Positions 1 through 9,078 of a stretch of 64,000 nt of DNA are shown piece by piece. The notes beneath the pieces are model-generated. The model saw only the letters and a program-made list of their open reading frames with translations, was not told where the DNA came from and searched no databases. Position numbers and translations under genes: made by a program. The stretch's first letter is position 1. The number at the start of each line of letters is the position of its first letter. This DNA is from Marinobacter sp. BGYM27 (GTDB taxonomy: Bacteria; Pseudomonadota; Gammaproteobacteria; Pseudomonadales; Oleiphilaceae), in NCBI GenBank assembly GCA_025153445.1, contig JANZNS010000001.1, positions 310,001 through 374,000 on the forward strand, written 5' to 3'.

Positions 1-1849
1 CCAGTTTTGGGTGAACGTTGCCGCGATTCACTTCTTTTAGTATCTGTTCGGATATCGGCTCAAGCTCTTCGGGCAAATCAATATCCTCCCTAGTAGGCAA
101 CGGTTTGAAGGGCGAGCCAGCGCCTGATGCAAGCATGTGAAGAATCCGAAGGCTAATTCTTGAAAGTTCTCCGCGTACTACGCGATTCATTACGAGTTTC
201 AGTTGCACCTCGCCAAACGGCTCAGGGTGAGCTCGAATTTCTTTTTCAATATTAAGTGCCGGTTCTGATCTGTTGAGCAGTTTGGGACTGTTCTCGCCCA
301 ACCAGCCTTCTGCTTCAGTAATTTTCTTCATCTTTTCCAGATTGTCCCAAGCAAGAGTCTTCTCTGGCCAGCGGGTTTGGCTGCCATTGATGCGCAGAAT
401 AGGGCTAAGAAGCAGGTTCTCTGTCTGGATATCGTGGTAACCGCCGCCGACATCTGAGTGAGCACCTGGTAGTGCTATTTCTTGAAAATTTGAGGGGATG
501 CTTCCGTCACGAGCATAGAGGCTGTTTAGCGAGAAGTTTTTGCGGCATTCGTCTGTGGCTGTCAGTTGTACGGCCGCCAAAACATCGGCTGGATTAAGAT
601 GTGTATTAACTGGGGCGTTATTCGCGTCGCTGGCAGAAAGGTCTCCCTCCGTAAAATTGGCTACGCCAGCCACAGTGTCAAACAGACCAAGGAAACGAAT
701 GGTGATCTTTGAAGGCCTCTCGAGGCCAAACCGAGTAAATGCTTTACTCAATCCTCCATCAGTTTCGTTCGTTATCTCATTGACAGCATGCCGAGCTGCC
801 GCGGCGCCCCGACTGAAACCGAATATGTCTAAAGTTAAGGTGTCTATTGTGTTTCGGCCAGCACTATTGCTGGCGAGGCGTGCGACATCGTCCAGTGCAA
901 CTTCGACTTGTGTGGTTATACCTGTGTCACCTGTTCCGGTTGCCATACCAATTAGTGAGTCATCTTTACCCGTAGATGTTCCCACGCCCGGTACATAAAT
1001 GCCCAATCCAACTGTTTTGGTTGTCTCAGTTTCTTTGTCTTGCTCTTCATAAAGGGTCCAGAGCTTGTGGACGTTGGTTATTGCATTCCCATAACTCCCA
1101 CCCATCATCAACGCCAGCCGCTTCTCACACTCAGCATCATCAATTTCGCCTCGACGGCGCGGGGCAAGGCAGGTTTGTTCAACTTCTTGGTTGAATATCT
1201 CAATGTTGCCGGCGTTGTTCAGGGTGCCGTCCAGAAACAGGCCTACTTCGAGGTGAAGTGCTTTCCTGGGCTTTTCCTCTTTGGTGGGCGCGGCGGTCGC
1301 TTGGGCTGCCAGAGGTGCGATTGTTGCGGCTGCGCCAAGAGGGAGTTTCAGGTTGTTGCCGTTGGCCTGCTTTGCGTTTTCCCGTTCACGATTCTGGCGG
1401 GCGCGGAGGTCTGAGTCGAATGACGAGGCGCTCAGACTGCCGACGCCGCCAGGGCCGAGGGTGTGGATCTGTTCTGGCGTGATTTGCCAGTCATTGAGTC
1501 GGGCGACTAACTGCTCCAAGTTCTGGCCGAATACTTTGCGGGTGAGGGCCCAGCGGCCTGGAAGTGCGTTGCCTTCTTGCCAGATGATAATCGGATCGAA
1601 TGGCTTGCCGTCGGCGGTGCCGAGCACCAGGAACAGTTCGCCGGCTCTGAGCTCTGAGACCAGAATCGGAAGCGCGAGGTGCCTCGGCAACGGTCTATTG
1701 GGCTCATAGCCGGGCACGTCGCTCGGTTGCCATCGAAGAGAGGAGGTAAGTTCGTTGGTTTGCTGGCTGACGATCGCGCCAGCGCTAAAAGGGGACTCAA
1801 TATGAGGGAGGTCCCCAAGCGACAAGTCGCGGGGCTTTTTGATCTGCAT
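1..1849 (-). CDS. DUF2235 / Tle-type lipase, probable type VI secretion effector (C-terminus cut by window edge)
   Basis: An open frame runs from an ATG at 1849 to the left edge (616 codons, no stop). AAGGAA lies about 8 nt upstream of that ATG. Visible features are a KALHLEVGLFLDGTLNN block near residue 217, a nucleophile elbow GFSRGAAAAR with the predicted catalytic Ser at residue 346, and a PGAHSDVGGGY block with the predicted catalytic Asp at residue 466. These are hallmarks of DUF2235 alpha/beta hydrolases, which include Tle1-type phospholipases delivered by type VI secretion. The first 200 residues are a separate N-terminal region of unknown role. The catalytic His and any immunity gene would lie left of the window. 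No vgrG or other T6SS gene is visible, so delivery by T6SS is inferred from the family. The gene lies 104 nt after gcdG on the same strand. Confidence 0.85.
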   Translation of the reverse strand, partial: MQIKKPRDLSLGDLPHIESPFSAGAIVSQQTNELTSSLRWQPSDVPGYEPNRPLPRHLALPILVSELRAGELFLVLGTADGKPFDPIIIWQEGNALPGRWALTRKVFGQNLEQLVARLNDWQITPEQIHTLGPGGVGSLSASSFDSDLRARQNRERENAKQANGNNLKLPLGAAATIAPLAAQATAAPTKEEKPRKALHLEVGLFLDGTLNNAGNIEIFNQEVEQTCLAPRRRGEIDDAECEKRLALMMGGSYGNAITNVHKLWTLYEEQDKETETTKTVGLGIYVPGVGTSTGKDDSLIGMATGTGDTGITTQVEVALDDVARLASNSAGRNTIDTLTLDIFGFSRGAAAARHAVNEITNETDGGLSKAFTRFGLERPSKITIRFLGLFDTVAGVANFTEGDLSASDANNAPVNTHLNPADVLAAVQLTATDECRKNFSLNSLYARDGSIPSNFQEIALPGAHSDVGGGYHDIQTENLLLSPILRINGSQTRWPEKTLAWDNLEKMKKITEAEGWLGENSPKLLNRSEPALNIEKEIRAHPEPFGEVQLKLVMNRVVRGELSRISLRILHMLASGAGSPFKPLPTREDIDLPEELEPISEQILKEVNRGNVHPKL

Positions 1850-1953
1850 GGGCGCATTTCCTTTGCGTCGTTATCGTCACGCCAATCCTTGGCGTTATGG
1901 GAATGTAGCGATACCGGCCTGGGGATGCAAACTGTCGAGGGTAGAGCAACCTG

Positions 1954-3213
1954 CTACGCGACGACGCCTGCCTGCACTAATGCCTCGATCGTGCGGGCGT
2001 CCAGATTCAGGTCATGCTCCAGCAACGCCCTTGTATGATCGCCGAGCCTGGGCGGCGCTGAGCGATAGGTTGCAGGTGTCGCGCTGAACTTGGCGGGGTA
2101 GGCGACGGTCGGAATGTCAGAACCATCGCTCCGGGTCATGGGGACGACCATCTCGCGGGCTGCCACTTGTGGATCATCGAAGACGTCCGGAATTGTGTTA
2201 ATGGGGCCGCAGGGCACGCTGGCGGCTTCCAGAGCTTTGATGATCTGATCTCGGGAGTAGTGAGAGAGGCGATCTTCCAGTATGGATTCCAGTTGATCGC
2301 GGTTGGCTACACGATTGGCGTTTGTCTGGAACTGCGGGTCTGTGCCAATCGTGCTGAGTTCCAGAACATCGCAGAGCGCCTGAAACTGACGATCGTTGCC
2401 GCAGGCGATAATCACGTGACCGTCTTGCACTGGGTATGCGCGATAGGGCACCAGATTGGGATGGTTGTTTCCCATGGGACGAGGGGTGCGTTTGCCCACG
2501 AGCCAGTTAGAACCCTGATTGGCAAGCATGGCGACCTGGCAGTCGAACAGGGCGCAGTCGATATGTTGACCTTCTCCGGTGCGATCCCGATGGGCAATAG
2601 CGGCCAATATCGAAGTGGCGGCGTACATGCCGGTGAACTCATCTGCGATCGCAACGCCGGTTTTCAGAGGTTCGGCTGGTTGCTCTGCGGTTTCAGGCTG
2701 TCCGGTAATGCTCATCAACCCACCCATGCCCTGAATCAGGAAGTCGTAGCCTGCACGGGCAGAGTAGGGGCCGGTCTGGCCAAAGCCGGTAATTGAGCAG
2801 TACACCAGTCTCGGATTCATCTTGTGCAAGCTGGCGTACTCCAGCCCGTACTTTTTCAGGCCGTCAACTTTGAAGTTCTCGACCAGGATATCCGCTGACC
2901 TGGCGAGTGTACGTATCAGCTCGGCGCCTTCCGGATTGGAAAAATCGACGCAGACAGACTCCTTGTTGCGGTTGCAGCAGGTAAAGTAAGCGGCATCTGA
3001 AGGTTGTTCTGCTTCATTGTGGAGAAATGGCGGGCCCCAGCGTCGTGTGTCGTCGCCGGAAGTACTTTCAATTTTGATAACGCGGGCGCCGAGGTCGGCA
3101 AGGATCTGGGTGGTCCAGGGGCCGGCCAGTATGCGGCTGAGATCAAGAACGGTCAGGTGGCTTAAAGGGCCGGTTCGGGAGGTGTCGGTTCCGGAGGGGG
3201 AGTGGTCGGGCAT
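1954..3213 (-). CDS. gcdG: Succinyl-CoA:glutarate CoA-transferase-like, family III (CaiB/BaiF)
   Basis: A 419-residue family III CoA-transferase. It has the N-terminal LDLSRILAGPW motif, the VIKIE strand, and GYDFLIQGMGG with the expected acyl-anhydride Asp at residue 157. The ATG at 3213 is preferred over one 51 nt upstream because the family alignment starts just after it and AGAGG precedes it. The gene follows gcdH on the same strand after 96 nt, and a LysR gene diverges beyond gcdH. This gcdR-gcdH-gcdG order is the known arrangement for glutarate use in pseudomonads. The expected role is to activate glutarate to glutaryl-CoA with succinyl-CoA in the cytoplasm during lysine or glutarate catabolism. 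Substrate assignment rests on context, because family III enzymes are hard to tell apart by sequence. Confidence 0.85.
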   Translation of the reverse strand: MPDHSPSGTDTSRTGPLSHLTVLDLSRILAGPWTTQILADLGARVIKIESTSGDDTRRWGPPFLHNEAEQPSDAAYFTCCNRNKESVCVDFSNPEGAELIRTLARSADILVENFKVDGLKKYGLEYASLHKMNPRLVYCSITGFGQTGPYSARAGYDFLIQGMGGLMSITGQPETAEQPAEPLKTGVAIADEFTGMYAATSILAAIAHRDRTGEGQHIDCALFDCQVAMLANQGSNWLVGKRTPRPMGNNHPNLVPYRAYPVQDGHVIIACGNDRQFQALCDVLELSTIGTDPQFQTNANRVANRDQLESILEDRLSHYSRDQIIKALEAASVPCGPINTIPDVFDDPQVAAREMVVPMTRSDGSDIPTVAYPAKFSATPATYRSAPPRLGDHTRALLEHDLNLDARTIEALVQAGVVA

Positions 3214-3309
3214 AGGGCTGCCTCTGTCGAATGGGAGGGTGCACAAACGGGCCCCGACCAGCATGATGCGCTGTGGTCGGGGCCTGTCGGTGTATCACTT
3301 TACTTGGGT

Positions 3310-4497
3310 TCAGCCGGTGAAGGCTTGAATACCAGTCTGTGCCCGCCCGAGAATCAGTGCGTGCACGTCGTGTGTGCCCTCGTAGGTGTTGACGGCTTCC
3401 AGGTTGACCATGTGGCGGATAACACCGTATTCGTCAGAAACACCGTTGCCACCCAGCATGTCGCGGGCGGTACGGGCGATATCCAGTGCTTTACCACACG
3501 AGTTGCGCTTCATCAGTGAGGTGATTTCCACTGCAGCTGCGTGTTCATCTTTCATGCGGCCCAGGCGCAGACATCCTTGAAGGCCCAGAGTGATTTCGGT
3601 CTGCATATCGGCCAGCTTCTTCTGGATCAGCTGGTTAGCTGCCAGAGGGCGCCCGAACTGTTTGCGATCCAGAACGTACTGGCGTGCTGCGGTCCAGCAG
3701 AATTCCGCTGAGCCCAGGGCACCCCAGGCAATACCGTAGCGGGCTGAGTTCAGACAGGTGAAAGGTCCGCGCAGACCGGTAACACCCGGCAGCAGATTTT
3801 CTTCAGGTACAAAAACCTCATCCATCACGATCTCGCCGGTAATCGACGCGCGCAGGCTGACTTTGCCGTGAATCGCGGGTGCGCTCAGGCCTTTCATGCC
3901 CTTATCGAGGATAAAGCCGCGGATCTTGCCGTCTTCGGTTTTGCCCCAGACAACAAAAACATCAGCGATCGGGCTGTTGGTGATCCAGATCTTGGCGCCG
4001 CTCAGCTTGTAACCGCCGTCGACTTTCTTGGCGCGGGTTTCCATGCTGCCGGGGTCAGAGCCGTGGTTTGGCTCAGTCAGGCCGAAACAGCCGATCCACT
4101 CACCGCTTGCCAGTTTCGGCAGGTACTTCTGTTTCTGCTCTTCGGAGCCGAATTCGTTAATTGGCACCATAACCAGTGATGATTGAACGCTCATCATGGA
4201 GCGGTAGCCGGAATCGACCCGCTCGACTTCCCGGGCGATCAGGCCATATGACACGTAGTTCAGGCCCGCTCCGCCGTATTCTTCAGGAATAGTGGCGCCC
4301 AGCAGGCCGAGTTCGCCCATTTCGCGGAAGATGGCCGGGTCGGTTTTTTCGTGGCGGAAGGCTTCCAGTACGCGGGTGGCCAGCTTGTCCTGAGCGTAGT
4401 TATGGGCGGTATCCCGCACCATGCGCTCATCTTCTTCCAGTTGGTCGTCCAGGCGAAGGGGGCTTAACCAGTCAAACTCGGCTTCATGGCGGCTCAT
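3310..4497 (-). CDS. gcdH: Glutaryl-CoA dehydrogenase
   Basis: A 395-residue acyl-CoA dehydrogenase of full family length. It carries the flavin-contact segment [20 protein letters not shown], the KIWITNSP block, and a C-terminal [17 protein letters not shown] segment whose Glu373 is the expected catalytic base of glutaryl-CoA dehydrogenases. The family oxidises and decarboxylates glutaryl-CoA to crotonyl-CoA, passing electrons to electron-transferring flavoprotein. It is the first gene of a probable gcdH-gcdG operon and is divergent from the LysR gene at 4691. The start at 4497 fits the family N-terminus. Confidence 0.94.
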   Translation of the reverse strand: MSRHEAEFDWLSPLRLDDQLEEDERMVRDTAHNYAQDKLATRVLEAFRHEKTDPAIFREMGELGLLGATIPEEYGGAGLNYVSYGLIAREVERVDSGYRSMMSVQSSLVMVPINEFGSEEQKQKYLPKLASGEWIGCFGLTEPNHGSDPGSMETRAKKVDGGYKLSGAKIWITNSPIADVFVVWGKTEDGKIRGFILDKGMKGLSAPAIHGKVSLRASITGEIVMDEVFVPEENLLPGVTGLRGPFTCLNSARYGIAWGALGSAEFCWTAARQYVLDRKQFGRPLAANQLIQKKLADMQTEITLGLQGCLRLGRMKDEHAAAVEITSLMKRNSCGKALDIARTARDMLGGNGVSDEYGVIRHMVNLEAVNTYEGTHDVHALILGRAQTGIQAFTG

Positions 4498-4690
4498 TGT
4501 TCGGTAACCTCACATTTAATGTTGTTGGCGGTGTCTCGGCGGGTGATTAAATGCGCGAGATCGTTGGTAAATTAAGCATTGGAACATGCTAATGAATTAC
4601 CCCGTGTTGGCTCAAACGATAATATTTCATTTCATTGTGCATAAAACTCACTTCATAATAACGCTATCGATTAATAACGGGAGGAATGGC
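4498..4690. promoter_or_regulatory. Divergent promoter region between gcdH and gcdR, with one inverted repeat
   Basis: This 193-nt AT-rich gap separates two divergent genes. An inverted repeat AGCAT-N6-ATGCT lies at 4575-4590, a size compatible with a LysR-type T-N11-A site. Several TTCAT repeats follow at about 4620-4660. A site for the adjacent regulator is expected here from the gene arrangement, but assigning it to this repeat is a guess. Confidence 0.4.
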
Positions 4691-5581
4691 ATGCGTCGCA
4701 AGGTGCCCAGCACAACCGTGTTGATGGGGTTTGAGGCCGCCGCACGGCACGTTAGCTTTACCGAGGCTGCCCAGGAGCTGTCCCTGACCCAGAGTGCGAT
4801 CTGTCGTCAGATTGCTTCGCTGGAGGAGTTCCTTGGCGTCAAGTTGTTCCGGCGTGGCCGCCAGGGCGTGCGCCTGACCGACGCGGGTTACAACTATCAT
4901 CGTCAGGTGGCTCAGCGGCTGAATGAGATAGAGCGCGACACGCTGTCCGTCATGGGAAATCATGGTACAGAAAACGCACTTGAGCTAGCCGTTGTGCCGA
5001 CGTTCGGCACGCGCTGGCTGATTCCCCGTTTGCGCCGGTTCAAGGCGTTGCATCCGCACATTACCGTTAATATGACCAACAAGACGCGGCCGTTCCTGTT
5101 CTCGGATACGCCGTTTGATGCTGCGATCTATTTTGGTGATGGCGCCTGGTCGGGTACTGAAACGACATTATTCATGCACGAGCGACCGGTACCGGTCTGC
5201 AGTCCCGATCTGATCGAGGGCAGGGCCACGCTTTCCTATGATGAGATCGTGAACTACCCGCTATTGCAGCAAACAACGCGTCCGTATGCCTGGCGGGAAT
5301 GGTTTCGTTCGCTGGATATGCGAGTTGAGCGAGACATGTCCGGCCAGCGTTATGAGTTGTTCACAATGCTTGCAGAAGCGGCGACCCACGGGATGGGGAT
5401 TGCGCTGATACCACCGTTCCTGATCGAGCGGGAACTCGAGTCCGGGCAATTGATTGTGCCGGTTTCCCACAGCTTTCAGAATCGTGGCGGCTATTACTTT
5501 GCACTACCCGACCATCGGAAGGATGACGAGACAGTGAATTGCTTCAGGGAGTGGGTATTGAGCGAAGGTGAGTTTGCGTGA
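4691..5581 (+). CDS. gcdR: LysR-family regulator, probable glutarate-pathway regulator
   Basis: A 296-residue LysR protein. The N-terminal winged helix-turn-helix (about residues 5-65) has the typical AARHVSFTEAAQELSLTQSA pattern, followed by a co-inducer domain (about 95-290) of the GcvA-like subgroup. The ATG at 4691 is preceded by GGGAGGA six nt upstream. A frame open from 4586 adds 35 residues with no family similarity and is rejected. Divergent orientation to gcdHG makes it the likely activator of that operon. The inducer is unknown from sequence and may be glutarate or glutaryl-CoA. Confidence 0.88.
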   Translation: MRRKVPSTTVLMGFEAAARHVSFTEAAQELSLTQSAICRQIASLEEFLGVKLFRRGRQGVRLTDAGYNYHRQVAQRLNEIERDTLSVMGNHGTENALELAVVPTFGTRWLIPRLRRFKALHPHITVNMTNKTRPFLFSDTPFDAAIYFGDGAWSGTETTLFMHERPVPVCSPDLIEGRATLSYDEIVNYPLLQQTTRPYAWREWFRSLDMRVERDMSGQRYELFTMLAEAATHGMGIALIPPFLIERELESGQLIVPVSHSFQNRGGYYFALPDHRKDDETVNCFREWVLSEGEFA

Positions 5582-5583
5582 TC

Positions 5584-7431
5584 CTACGCCTCTTCGGCTC
5601 TTGGATTCCTTGGATAATACCGCTCGGGCAGCCGCTCAATATGCGGGAAGAACCGGGTGTCTTTGTAGGGCATTTTCATGAAGCCGGAAACGCCAAGCCC
5701 GGTAATCTGATTCACCGCTGACAGGATTTCGTCCAACCGCTGGCTGAATTCCGCTTCTTTATCCGGGTCCAGCAATCGGTAGTGGCTGTGGATTTTCAGG
5801 TGGCGGGGGAGTGCCTCGAAAATAATCATCCCGGTGTGATGGATGCTGTTGAGGGCTTCGAGGGATTTGATAATGGTGTCGGGCAGGACCAGGAATTCTT
5901 CCGGGTCTGGCCCGTCTTCGAAGTAGGAATGTACCCGGGAGCGGTCTTCCACTTCCGGCGCCGCGCTGACCTGATAGGGCAGTTGCATGTCGGGGGTTAC
6001 TACAAAGGGCTGGTCTGGCTCATCACGGTCGATGTGGAGGGTATCGCGGGCGTTGAACAGGCAGCTTTTGAAAATCCCCTGACGGTAGATCGCCTGCGCC
6101 AGATTCACCATGTTGTTAACAGCCGTGGTGAAGGCCGTTTTCAGTGACGGGTCATGAAGATTCAGCGACGTGTCGACGTATATGCCATCGGCCTCCCAGC
6201 GCACCGCAAGTCCGCCTTCCACCGGATAGCGTCCCAGTCGGCTCACCGCCGCGAGAAACGCCTTCTCGGTCTCGCCCATGCCCTGCATGAAGTTCTTGTA
6301 GTAGCGGTCAAGCTGGACATCGTTGACGTCGTTAAGGGTCTCTGGGGCGCCTTCCTGCCGAAGGAATGATTTGCGCGAACTGTAGACGACGGTATCGATC
6401 TCCCGATCCGATTGCCGGGTCCACACCGGTACCAGCGGTGTCGGCGCGGGCTCTGGCAGATCGATCATGACGGTGCGCGCCAGTCGGGGCATTTCCCGCA
6501 GATAGTAATCGCCGGCTTCACGCCGCTTTTCCGGGTCCGGGTCGAGCATGCCGTCGAGCATGCGGGCAAACTCCATTGGCAGACCCAGTGCGGAAGCGGG
6601 AATTGCCCGGTGGCCAAAGCGGCAGGATTGCCCGGATGCGAGGGCGTAAAGCGTGCCGGCTGCGCCCTGTTCGTCAAAGCGAGGCGAAGACAGTCCGCCG
6701 TAGAGCTGGTCGTCACCGATAAAGTAGACATCCCCCAACCGGGCATTGGTTTGCTGGAGGTTGTCGGACATCAGTTCCATTACATTGGGGGAAAGGAACT
6801 GCTGATTGGCATCCAGTTGAGCAAATACTGATGAGCCCCAATCGATCAGGGCGACGTTTTCAGTCGCCGCATCAAATACAAGGTTGGACGGTTTGATATC
6901 GCCGTGCACGATCGGGCGCCCGGAAGGGCCGTTCTCACGACGCAGGTTGCGCAGGATATCGGCGATCTGGTCTGCAATACGAATGACCAGCCGGGGCTTC
7001 AAGCGGCCTTCTAGCAGCGAGACTTCTTCAAGGTTAAGCCCGGCCGCGCGCTCCATTACCAGTATTGGCTGATTGCGGGCCCGCTGAAAGGCGATCAGGC
7101 GGGGCACCCGTGGATGCTCCACCTGTTCCAGAATATAGGCCTCGTCTTCGAGCCGGTCTTGCAGGTGTTGGGGCAGGTTGATGCGGGTGAACTTGAATAC
7201 GTGTTCGGTCTCACCCGCACGCTCCAGCGCCGGCCGGCCTGAAAACACAAAGCCGTAGGCGCCTTTGCCGATCATTTCGATATCGTGGTAACCCAGTTGC
7301 CGGAGCTGATCCGTGCAAAGCGCCACCCAATCCTTCAGCTTTCTCGCATCGTCGTGGCTGAGCAGATAAATCGACTGCTCTTCCGGGATGTAGAACTGCT
7401 GTAGCTGTGAAGGCTGAGAAGGTGGCGCCAT
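5584..7431 (-). CDS. Hanks-type Ser/Thr protein kinase with unknown C-terminal half, last gene of the bkd operon
   Basis: A 615-residue protein with a eukaryotic-type kinase fold at about residues 50-320. The glycine loop is GKGAYGFVF (56-63), the ATP-binding Lys is 80 in HVFKFT, and the helix-C Glu is 95 or 97. The catalytic loop HGDIKPSNL places Asp178, Lys180 and Asn183. The metal-binding motif is DWG (197-199) in place of DFG, so the catalytic residues are all present. Residues about 340-615 form a second region I do not recognise. No transmembrane segment or PASTA repeat is visible, so it should be cytoplasmic. It starts 4 nt after the bkdB stop, with only a weak ribosome site, which implies coupling to bkdB translation. 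A role in controlling the dehydrogenase is inferred from position alone. Confidence 0.85.
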   Translation of the reverse strand: MAPPSQPSQLQQFYIPEEQSIYLLSHDDARKLKDWVALCTDQLRQLGYHDIEMIGKGAYGFVFSGRPALERAGETEHVFKFTRINLPQHLQDRLEDEAYILEQVEHPRVPRLIAFQRARNQPILVMERAAGLNLEEVSLLEGRLKPRLVIRIADQIADILRNLRRENGPSGRPIVHGDIKPSNLVFDAATENVALIDWGSSVFAQLDANQQFLSPNVMELMSDNLQQTNARLGDVYFIGDDQLYGGLSSPRFDEQGAAGTLYALASGQSCRFGHRAIPASALGLPMEFARMLDGMLDPDPEKRREAGDYYLREMPRLARTVMIDLPEPAPTPLVPVWTRQSDREIDTVVYSSRKSFLRQEGAPETLNDVNDVQLDRYYKNFMQGMGETEKAFLAAVSRLGRYPVEGGLAVRWEADGIYVDTSLNLHDPSLKTAFTTAVNNMVNLAQAIYRQGIFKSCLFNARDTLHIDRDEPDQPFVVTPDMQLPYQVSAAPEVEDRSRVHSYFEDGPDPEEFLVLPDTIIKSLEALNSIHHTGMIIFEALPRHLKIHSHYRLLDPDKEAEFSQRLDEILSAVNQITGLGVSGFMKMPYKDTRFFPHIERLPERYYPRNPRAEEA

Positions 7432-7435
7432 GCAA

Positions 7436-9052
7436 TCAGCTCAGGTGCAGCAGCATGGACTGTGGCGACTCGAGATAGCTTTTCCACAGGTTGTTGAACC
7501 GGGCAATGGTGCCGCCATCAATAATGCGATGGTCGCCCGCCCAACTGATTGACATGATCGCACGCTCAACCACCTGTCCGTTGGCATCGAAACGCGGCAG
7601 TTTCTGGGTGCGGCCCAGCGCCACGATCGCCACCTCCGGCGGATTGATAATGGGCGCCGCATATGTGCCGCCCAACGCGCCGATGTTGGATATGGTGATG
7701 GTGCCGCCTTTCAGGTCTTCCTGGCTGACACGGCCTTCACGGGCCGCTTCAGTCAGGCGGGCCACTTCATCGGCCACTTCCAGCAGGGTGAGCTGCTCAA
7801 CGCCTTTTACATTGGGCACGATCAGGCCGATCTTGCTGTCCACCGCCATGCCGATATTGCATTGGGGCTGGTAGTGAATCTCGGTGACGTCATCATTGAT
7901 GCTGCTGTTGAGAATCGGGAATTCCTGAACAGCCAGCGCCATCGCCTTCATGATGAACGGCATCAGCGTTAGTCGCGTATTACGGGCTTCTGCTTCTGGC
8001 TTGAGTTGCTGACGCAGTGCCAGCAGGTCCGTGACATCGATATCTTCACTGAAGTTGAAGTGAGGAATGGTCGAAGCGGATTGCACCATGCGTTTGGCCA
8101 TCGCCGCCTGCATGCCACGGATCGGTTCAACCCGAACTTCCTGATCCTGCTGTGAGGCGCGGCGAGAACGCGTGGTTGTGGCATCGCTGCTCTGGCCTGC
8201 TTTAGTGGTATCGGCGGGCTTTTCGAGGTGGGCCAGTACGTCTGCTTTCAGTACCCGCCCGTCTTTGCCTGAACCGTCGATATTGGCTAGCGTCAGTTCA
8301 TGTTCCCGCACCAGCCGACGAACTGCCGGGCTTGCCGGAATGCGCTGTCGGTCGTTGGATGATGTTGATTTCGAAGCCGTCGCGGGAGCGGTTTCTGCGC
8401 TTTTTGAAGGTGCAGTCTGTTTTGCTGCGGGAGCGGGAGCATCGTCCCGTTCACGGGGAATAAACGCAAACAGCGGCGAGTGCACCTTGGCCAGCGTCTC
8501 TTTCTGGTAATAGAGCTGGGTCACGCGGCCGGCTTTGGGCGCGGTGATCTCGACCATGGCCTTGTCGGTCATCACATCCACAACCGGCTGGTCTTCCTCG
8601 ATTTCATCGCCTTCGGCAATACGCCATTCCACCACTTCGCACTCGACGATACCTTCGCCGATATCCGGCAGGATAAAGTCTTCGGTTTCGCCATCGTCGT
8701 GTGCGACTGTCTCGCCCTGGTGTTCGGCTTCTGGCTGCTTGTCGTCAGCCGCCGTGGCATCCTGTTTTGCAGGTGCGGCCTCAGGTTTTGTCTCGCTGGC
8801 ACTGTTCTGTTCGCCGCCTTCTTCCACCAACTCGAATAAAGGAGCGTGGACTTTCGCAATGTCGCCTTCCTTATGATAAAGACGCGTCACGCGGCCTTTG
8901 TAGGGGGCGGGGATTTCGACCAGCGCCTTGTCGGTCATCACTTCGGCAACAGGCTGATCTTCTTCGATCATGTCACCTTCGCTCACCAGCCATTTGACCA
9001 GCTCGCACTCCACGATACCTTCGCCGATATCGGGCAGAATAAAATCACTCAT
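7436..9052 (-). CDS. bkdB: Branched-chain 2-oxoacid dehydrogenase E2 (dihydrolipoyl acyltransferase), two lipoyl domains
   Basis: A 538-residue E2 component. Two tandem lipoyl domains each begin with ILPDIGEGIVECE and carry the lipoyl-Lys in MTDKA (Lys42 and Lys164). An Ala/Pro/Lys-rich linker leads to a peripheral-subunit-binding domain at about 237-277 (IPASPAVRRLVREHEL). The C-terminal acyltransferase domain ends with the active-site motif HRIIDGG (His508, Asp512). GGAGAG precedes the ATG. The VMTDKA lipoyl context and the neighbouring E1 genes favour a branched-chain rather than a pyruvate complex. Many branched-chain E2 proteins have one lipoyl domain, so two is notable. No E3 gene (lipoamide dehydrogenase) is present here. 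Confidence 0.92.
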   Translation of the reverse strand: MSDFILPDIGEGIVECELVKWLVSEGDMIEEDQPVAEVMTDKALVEIPAPYKGRVTRLYHKEGDIAKVHAPLFELVEEGGEQNSASETKPEAAPAKQDATAADDKQPEAEHQGETVAHDDGETEDFILPDIGEGIVECEVVEWRIAEGDEIEEDQPVVDVMTDKAMVEITAPKAGRVTQLYYQKETLAKVHSPLFAFIPRERDDAPAPAAKQTAPSKSAETAPATASKSTSSNDRQRIPASPAVRRLVREHELTLANIDGSGKDGRVLKADVLAHLEKPADTTKAGQSSDATTTRSRRASQQDQEVRVEPIRGMQAAMAKRMVQSASTIPHFNFSEDIDVTDLLALRQQLKPEAEARNTRLTLMPFIMKAMALAVQEFPILNSSINDDVTEIHYQPQCNIGMAVDSKIGLIVPNVKGVEQLTLLEVADEVARLTEAAREGRVSQEDLKGGTITISNIGALGGTYAAPIINPPEVAIVALGRTQKLPRFDANGQVVERAIMSISWAGDHRIIDGGTIARFNNLWKSYLESPQSMLLHLS

Positions 9053-9078
9053 GGTTACTCTCCTGTCCTGATATCAAT

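Noticed and set aside
540-1709. Several plus-strand frames across the left edge
   Set aside because: They are antisense to the DUF2235 lipase and encode no recognisable protein.
1507-1857. Open frame of 116 codons on the minus strand
   Set aside because: It overlaps the lipase gene in another frame. The lipase frame has motifs and a better ribosome site.
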